Shown here: positions 6,632-9,155 of the stretch, in pieces
Layout of the letters: each line of letters opens with the position of its first letter
Position numbering within the stretch: position 1 is the stretch's first letter
Source: Tissierellia bacterium
GTDB taxonomy: Bacteria > Bacillota_A > Clostridia > Tissierellales > Peptoniphilaceae
NCBI GenBank assembly: GCA_012728775.1
Contig: JAAYEN010000070.1
Coordinates: forward strand, 1-9,155
Direction of reading: 5' to 3'
DNA: 9,155 nucleotides
The notes under the pieces: model-generated
Told to the model about the DNA's origin: nothing
The model's database searches: none
What the model saw: only the letters and a program-made list of their open reading frames with translations
Position numbers and translations under genes: made by a program

Positions 6632-6860
6632 CTATTTCTTAATTTGATAATATCTAAAATCATCATCTTCATATATAAAACAAAACCCACACTTTTGCAA
6701 AACATATTGACTACGTTCGTTCTTTTTAATTGTATCTGCATTAATAACTGCCATGCCTAAATTGTTAATAGCAAACTCAACAGCAAGCATTATTTAGTAT
6801 ATCCCTAGAAATTTGCTCTTTTTCGTTTTTATCAAATCTTTCTTTAATTGTAAATTCCAT
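6632..6860 (-). pseudogene. Decayed GNAT acetyltransferase gene (frameshift and internal deletion)
   Basis: An ATG at 6860, with a good AAAGGAG ribosome binding site just upstream, opens a GNAT-like N-terminus (MEFTIKERFDKNEKEQISRDIL). The frame stops at a TGA (6777-6779) after 27 residues. In another frame (6790 down to the TAG at 6632) lies the typical GNAT C-terminal half: AVEFAINNLGMAVINADTIKKNERSQ, then VLQKCGF and a short tail. The acetyl-CoA-binding R-x-x-G-x-G/A region that should separate these parts is absent, so the gene has lost an internal segment as well as its frame. It starts 11 bases after the ATPase stop and was probably once co-transcribed with it. Assignment rests on recognition of the two fragments; the N-terminal match is the weaker one. 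Confidence 0.75.
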
Positions 6861-6871
6861 GTTACTCCTTT

Positions 6872-8068
6872 TTATTTCTCATTTAATAACCAATCAACAA
6901 TGTATTCAACATTAATGCCATCAATGTTATCAACGCCCTCATATCTGCCCGTGATGAGAGTTTTATTAAAATTGTCTTTAATCATTAAAAGATTATCTGT
7001 TTCGTGAGTGTTTTGGGGTAATTGATATGCTACTTGATAATACTCTGTTTTTTCATTTTTTCTAGCAATAAAGTCTACTTCTTTATCCTCTATTCTTACC
7101 ACATCAACTTTATATCCCCTTCTTAAAAGTTCCATAAATACGATATTTTCTAATCTATTTCCAAAATTACTTTCTTTATATCCTATGGCTTGATTTCTCA
7201 ACCCGTTATCTACCATATAATATTTTGAATTCTGTCTTAAATAGGATTTTCCTCTTAAGTCGTAGGGTTTAGCTTCATAAAATAAATACGAAGTTTGTAA
7301 TAGTTCAAGATATCTATTTACGGTATGGTTAGAAATATCTAGTTTTTCATTAATCAATAAGTTTGATATTTTAGTAGGATTTACTAACTGTCCCACATTA
7401 TCTGCCAAAAATGACACCAATCTCTTAAGTGTTAGTGTGTCTCTAATTGAGCCACGTGAAGCTATATCATTTAAAACTATAGAATCAAATATTCCTGATA
7501 ATATGGTAGTTTTTATGGACTCTTTAGACATTACCACACTTGGAAACCCGCCATATTGTTCATATTCTTTATATGCTAAATCAATTTCACGTGATTTCTC
7601 ATTGATTCCTTTAGCTTCTACAAATTCCTTAAATGAAAATGGATAAATATCAATTTCAATATATCTTCCACTTAATAAAGTAGCCAACTCTCCTGATAGT
7701 AACTTAGCATTTGAGCCAGTAATTACTATGTCACAGTTAAAACTCACTCTAAAGGAGTTTATGACTTTTTGCCAACCTTCTATAAATTGAATTTCGTCAA
7801 TTAATAGATAAAATTTCTCCTCAGTTTTTGGAATAAGATTTATTATAATATCAGAAAAACTTTTTTCGTCATTTATAGACTGGAACTCATAGGCTTCTAA
7901 ATTTATATAAATAATAAACTCATCTTTTATACCTAATTCCTTTAAATAGTCAATATATTGTTTTAATAAAATCGATTTACCAGATCTTCTCACACCAGTT
8001 ATAACTTTAATAAAATCAGTATCTTTAAAATCTATTAACTTTTTTAAGTATTTTTCTCGTTTGTACAT
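6872..8068 (-). CDS. AAA_14/DUF4143 ATP-binding protein
   Basis: The 398-residue protein has the two-part AAA_14 plus DUF4143 structure. Walker A is GVRRSGKS (25-32), Walker B is FYLLIDE (86-92) and the sensor-1 strand is IVITGSN (114-120), followed by the family signature LSGRYIEIDIYPFSFKEF (132-149). The C-terminal part contains a winged-helix-like segment (about 230-258: PTKISNLLIN, ISNHTVNRYLELLQ) and then the DUF4143 region with LENIVFMELLRRGYKV, KEVDFIA and YYQVAYQ (306-349), which resembles a degenerate restriction-endonuclease fold. These proteins are common in anaerobe genomes, often as stand-alone genes, and their cellular role is largely unknown. The ATG at 8068 has AAAGGAG about 8 bases upstream. 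The gap upstream is filled by three evenly spaced palindromic repeats, suggesting tight, possibly self-directed, control. It is complete and appears intact. Confidence 0.92.
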   Translation of the reverse strand: MYKREKYLKKLIDFKDTDFIKVITGVRRSGKSILLKQYIDYLKELGIKDEFIIYINLEAYEFQSINDEKSFSDIIINLIPKTEEKFYLLIDEIQFIEGWQKVINSFRVSFNCDIVITGSNAKLLSGELATLLSGRYIEIDIYPFSFKEFVEAKGINEKSREIDLAYKEYEQYGGFPSVVMSKESIKTTILSGIFDSIVLNDIASRGSIRDTLTLKRLVSFLADNVGQLVNPTKISNLLINEKLDISNHTVNRYLELLQTSYLFYEAKPYDLRGKSYLRQNSKYYMVDNGLRNQAIGYKESNFGNRLENIVFMELLRRGYKVDVVRIEDKEVDFIARKNEKTEYYQVAYQLPQNTHETDNLLMIKDNFNKTLITGRYEGVDNIDGINVEYIVDWLLNEK

Positions 8069-8083
8069 TCTGGATACTCCTTT

Positions 8084-8180
8084 ATTGGAATTATACTTCC
8101 TATTTTACAATATTTTTGATTGAATTGGAAGTATGGTTCCAACTTTAATGGTTTTTCTTGGTAATTGGAAGTATACTTCA
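8084..8180. repeat. Three palindromic direct repeats at exact 40 bp period upstream of the ATPase
   Basis: ATTGGAA begins at 8084, 8124 and 8164, an exact 40-base period. Each copy continues into an inverted repeat: GGAATTATACTTCC (8087-8100), GGAAGTATGGTTCC (8127-8140, extended to TTGGAA/TTCCAA arms at 8125-8142) and GGAAGTATACTTCA (8167-8180, containing the perfect palindrome GAAGTATACTTC). The consensus is about TTGGAAGTATACTTCC; the 23 bases between copies are unrelated. On the minus strand each copy contains a -10-like hexamer (TATAAT, CATACT or TATACT). The set fills the 126 bp gap between the GNAT stop and the ATPase start, so it is probably an operator array controlling the ATPase gene. 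The binding protein is unknown. Confidence 0.8.
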
Positions 8181-8194
8181 TATCGTTCTCCATT

Positions 8195-8644
8195 TTACTT
8201 AAGTATCTTTACATACACATCATCTTCATTTAATGCTTTATAAGATGGATCAAAAGCGTATCCATTTTTAATATAAAATTTAGATGCTGTGTCAGTTGTA
8301 AGTATTGATTTATATACTTTATTTTCCATAAAGTGCTCTTCTGCTAATTTTAATAATGAGGCTCCATGACCTTCTTTTCTAATATTTTTATTAATCCAAA
8401 ACTCTCGAATAAAGCCCACTTTTTCTTCAAAAAACCAATTACTTAAAGTGTCGATTTTAAACTGAATAAATCCAACTACCATATCGTCTTTCATTCTAAG
8501 AATAGCGAAATTGTCTTTTTCTTCGTTCATCTCTTTAAACAAAGAGTCCCAATTATTAAGCTCTATTTCTAGCTCTTTAAAATACTCTTTAAATGAAGAT
8601 TGAAACCTCAAATCTGTAAAGTCATTAATTATATAATCTTTCAT
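8195..8644 (-). CDS. GNAT-family N-acetyltransferase
   Basis: The 149-residue protein has the GNAT fold layout. An N-terminal helical part is followed by strands DNFAILRM and MVVGFIQFKI, then motif A with FIREFWINKNIRKEGHGASLLKLAEEHF (about 78-105). R89-K-E-G92-H-G94 there is the pyrophosphate-binding loop for acetyl-CoA. Motif B is TDTASKFYIKNGYAFD (117-132). The acceptor cannot be predicted from the sequence. The ATG at 8644 is preceded by AAAGGGG 5 bases upstream. It lies just downstream of the VOC remnant and the DUF1801 gene in the same direction and ends 14 bases before the repeat array; I see no terminator between it and the ATPase gene, so some read-through is possible. It is intact, and not closely similar to the decayed GNAT at 6632-6860. 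Confidence 0.9.
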   Translation of the reverse strand: MKDYIINDFTDLRFQSSFKEYFKELEIELNNWDSLFKEMNEEKDNFAILRMKDDMVVGFIQFKIDTLSNWFFEEKVGFIREFWINKNIRKEGHGASLLKLAEEHFMENKVYKSILTTDTASKFYIKNGYAFDPSYKALNEDDVYVKILK

Positions 8645-8662
8645 TTTTCCCCTTTAGTCTTT

Positions 8663-8758
8663 CTAGCTATAGACTATCTCTAGTTTTATTCTATCTGGAT
8701 CCTCAAAAAACAGGGCATAATAATCTTCGCCGCCTGCATAAGTTTTACTATTAATTAC
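8663..8758 (-). pseudogene. C-terminal remnant of a VOC/glyoxalase-family gene
   Basis: Read on the minus strand, about 31 codons before a TAG at 8663-8665 encode VINSKTYAGGEDYYALFF, EDPDRIKLEIVYS. This is the usual C-terminal end of small VOC (glyoxalase/dioxygenase) proteins, including the metal-ligand Glu region (KLEIVY). The rest of the domain, about 90 residues, is missing: further upstream the DNA codes in another frame for the C-terminus of the DUF1801 protein. There is no start codon or ribosome binding site for the fragment, so it is a dead remnant left by a deletion that joined two neighbouring genes. The exact junction is unclear, roughly 8757-8780. Confidence 0.8.
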
Positions 8759-9155
8759 CTCGTTGGAAGTAACCAAAACTTATCAAAGTCCTTCTTATAT
8801 TCAATATTAAATTCAATAACTTTATCTAAAAGTTCGTAGTCCACTTCTTTATTATTGGGGATTTGTACTAGCATTTTAGTAATGTTATATCCTGCCTCTT
8901 TAAATTCTTTTTCAAATTTTTCTAAGGAAACATGTTCTGGGGCAAAGGATATGTGTTTTTTTGCAGTTGAAAAAGCCACAATAAAAGTTCCGTGGTCTGT
9001 AAACATCGGTTCGTTCCACTTAATTGCCGTTTCTAGTTGTGGAAAAGTATCTATAATGTGGATAAGTATCTCTTCCATTCTTTTATTTTGTTTTTCATCT
9101 TCTATGGTTTTTAAATAATCTTTAAATGTGTCAAATTTGGGGTTATTAGTTTTCA
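8755..9155 (-). CDS. DUF1801 domain (YdhG-like, putative iron chaperone) protein, start codon at window edge
   Basis: The match to the DUF1801 family is clear: EEILIHIIDTFPQLETAIKWNEPMF, TDHGTFIVAFSTAKKHISFAPEH, then AGYNITKMLVQIP, VDYELLDKVIEFNIEYKKD and FW near the end. Although an internal ATG exists at 9078, the frame stays open upstream and encodes KTNNPKFDTFKDYLKTIEDE-type sequence expected at the family's N-terminus. The last two bases of the window in this frame are TG, so the true start is probably an NTG codon whose first base is at 9156, giving about 133 residues. Relatives are annotated as iron chaperones, with little biochemical support. The last residues (LLPTR) differ from the usual ending after FW and coincide with a deletion junction to the VOC remnant, so the C-terminal tail may be replaced. 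Confidence 0.85.
   Translation of the reverse strand, partial: KTNNPKFDTFKDYLKTIEDEKQNKRMEEILIHIIDTFPQLETAIKWNEPMFTDHGTFIVAFSTAKKHISFAPEHVSLEKFEKEFKEAGYNITKMLVQIPNNKEVDYELLDKVIEFNIEYKKDFDKFWLLPTR

Noticed and set aside
6554..6760. Plus-strand 68-residue frame after the DUF917 gene
   Set aside because: It reads through the strong terminator hairpin and antisense to the GNAT remnant; composition is that of a shadow frame.
6872..8068. Toxin-antitoxin or phage-defence call for the AAA_14/DUF4143 gene
   Set aside because: It is a single gene without a partner, and nothing in the sequence shows a defence role.
8084..8180. Short CRISPR-like array (regular repeats with unrelated spacers)
   Set aside because: Repeats are only about 17 bases, imperfect, three in number, with 23-base spacers, and no cas gene is near; placement at an ATPase promoter fits an operator array better.
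8855..9118. Plus-strand frame opposite the DUF1801 gene
   Set aside because: The minus-strand frame has a clear DUF1801 match, so this is its antisense shadow.

Overview
The window is AT-rich, with strong AAAGGAG-type ribosome binding sites, Rho-independent terminators and Firmicutes-type gene families. It most resembles a low-GC anaerobic Firmicute. A gut or mucosal coccus of the Peptoniphilus/Anaerococcus type is my guess from gene content, not something I could test.

Left (1-1308, minus): the first 436 codons of an MmeI/YeeA(DnmA)-like DNA adenine methyltransferase. It has a PD-(D/E)XK-like motif near its N-terminus and runs off the window. It diverges from the next block across a 110 bp intergenic region with two promoter-like elements and a perfect 19 bp palindrome.

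Centre (1419-6430, plus): the most coherent unit of the window. It starts with a PucR-family regulator that has its own terminator. Four tightly packed genes follow: a CodB-like NCS1 permease, a small four-helix membrane protein, a cysteine-rich protein resembling the MetV / MTHFR C-terminal fold, and a DUF917 protein (S-methyl-thiohydantoin desulfurase-like family). Regulator plus nucleobase/hydantoin-type importer plus DUF917 suggests uptake and processing of a ring compound such as a hydantoin, a thiohydantoin or a modified base. The cysteine-rich protein is a candidate metal-cluster or sulfur-handling partner. No hydantoinase, deaminase or dehydrogenase is linked, so the pathway is incomplete here or uses an unrecognised chemistry.

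Right (about 6580-9155, minus): a looser accessory region. A bidirectional terminator separates it from the operon. Reading in the minus direction from the right edge come a DUF1801 protein (start codon split by the window edge), a C-terminal remnant of a VOC/glyoxalase protein, an intact GNAT acetyltransferase, an AAA_14/DUF4143 ATPase, and a decayed GNAT gene. Three copies of a palindromic element, spaced exactly 40 bp apart, fill the gap upstream of the ATPase and are the most striking non-coding structure in the window.
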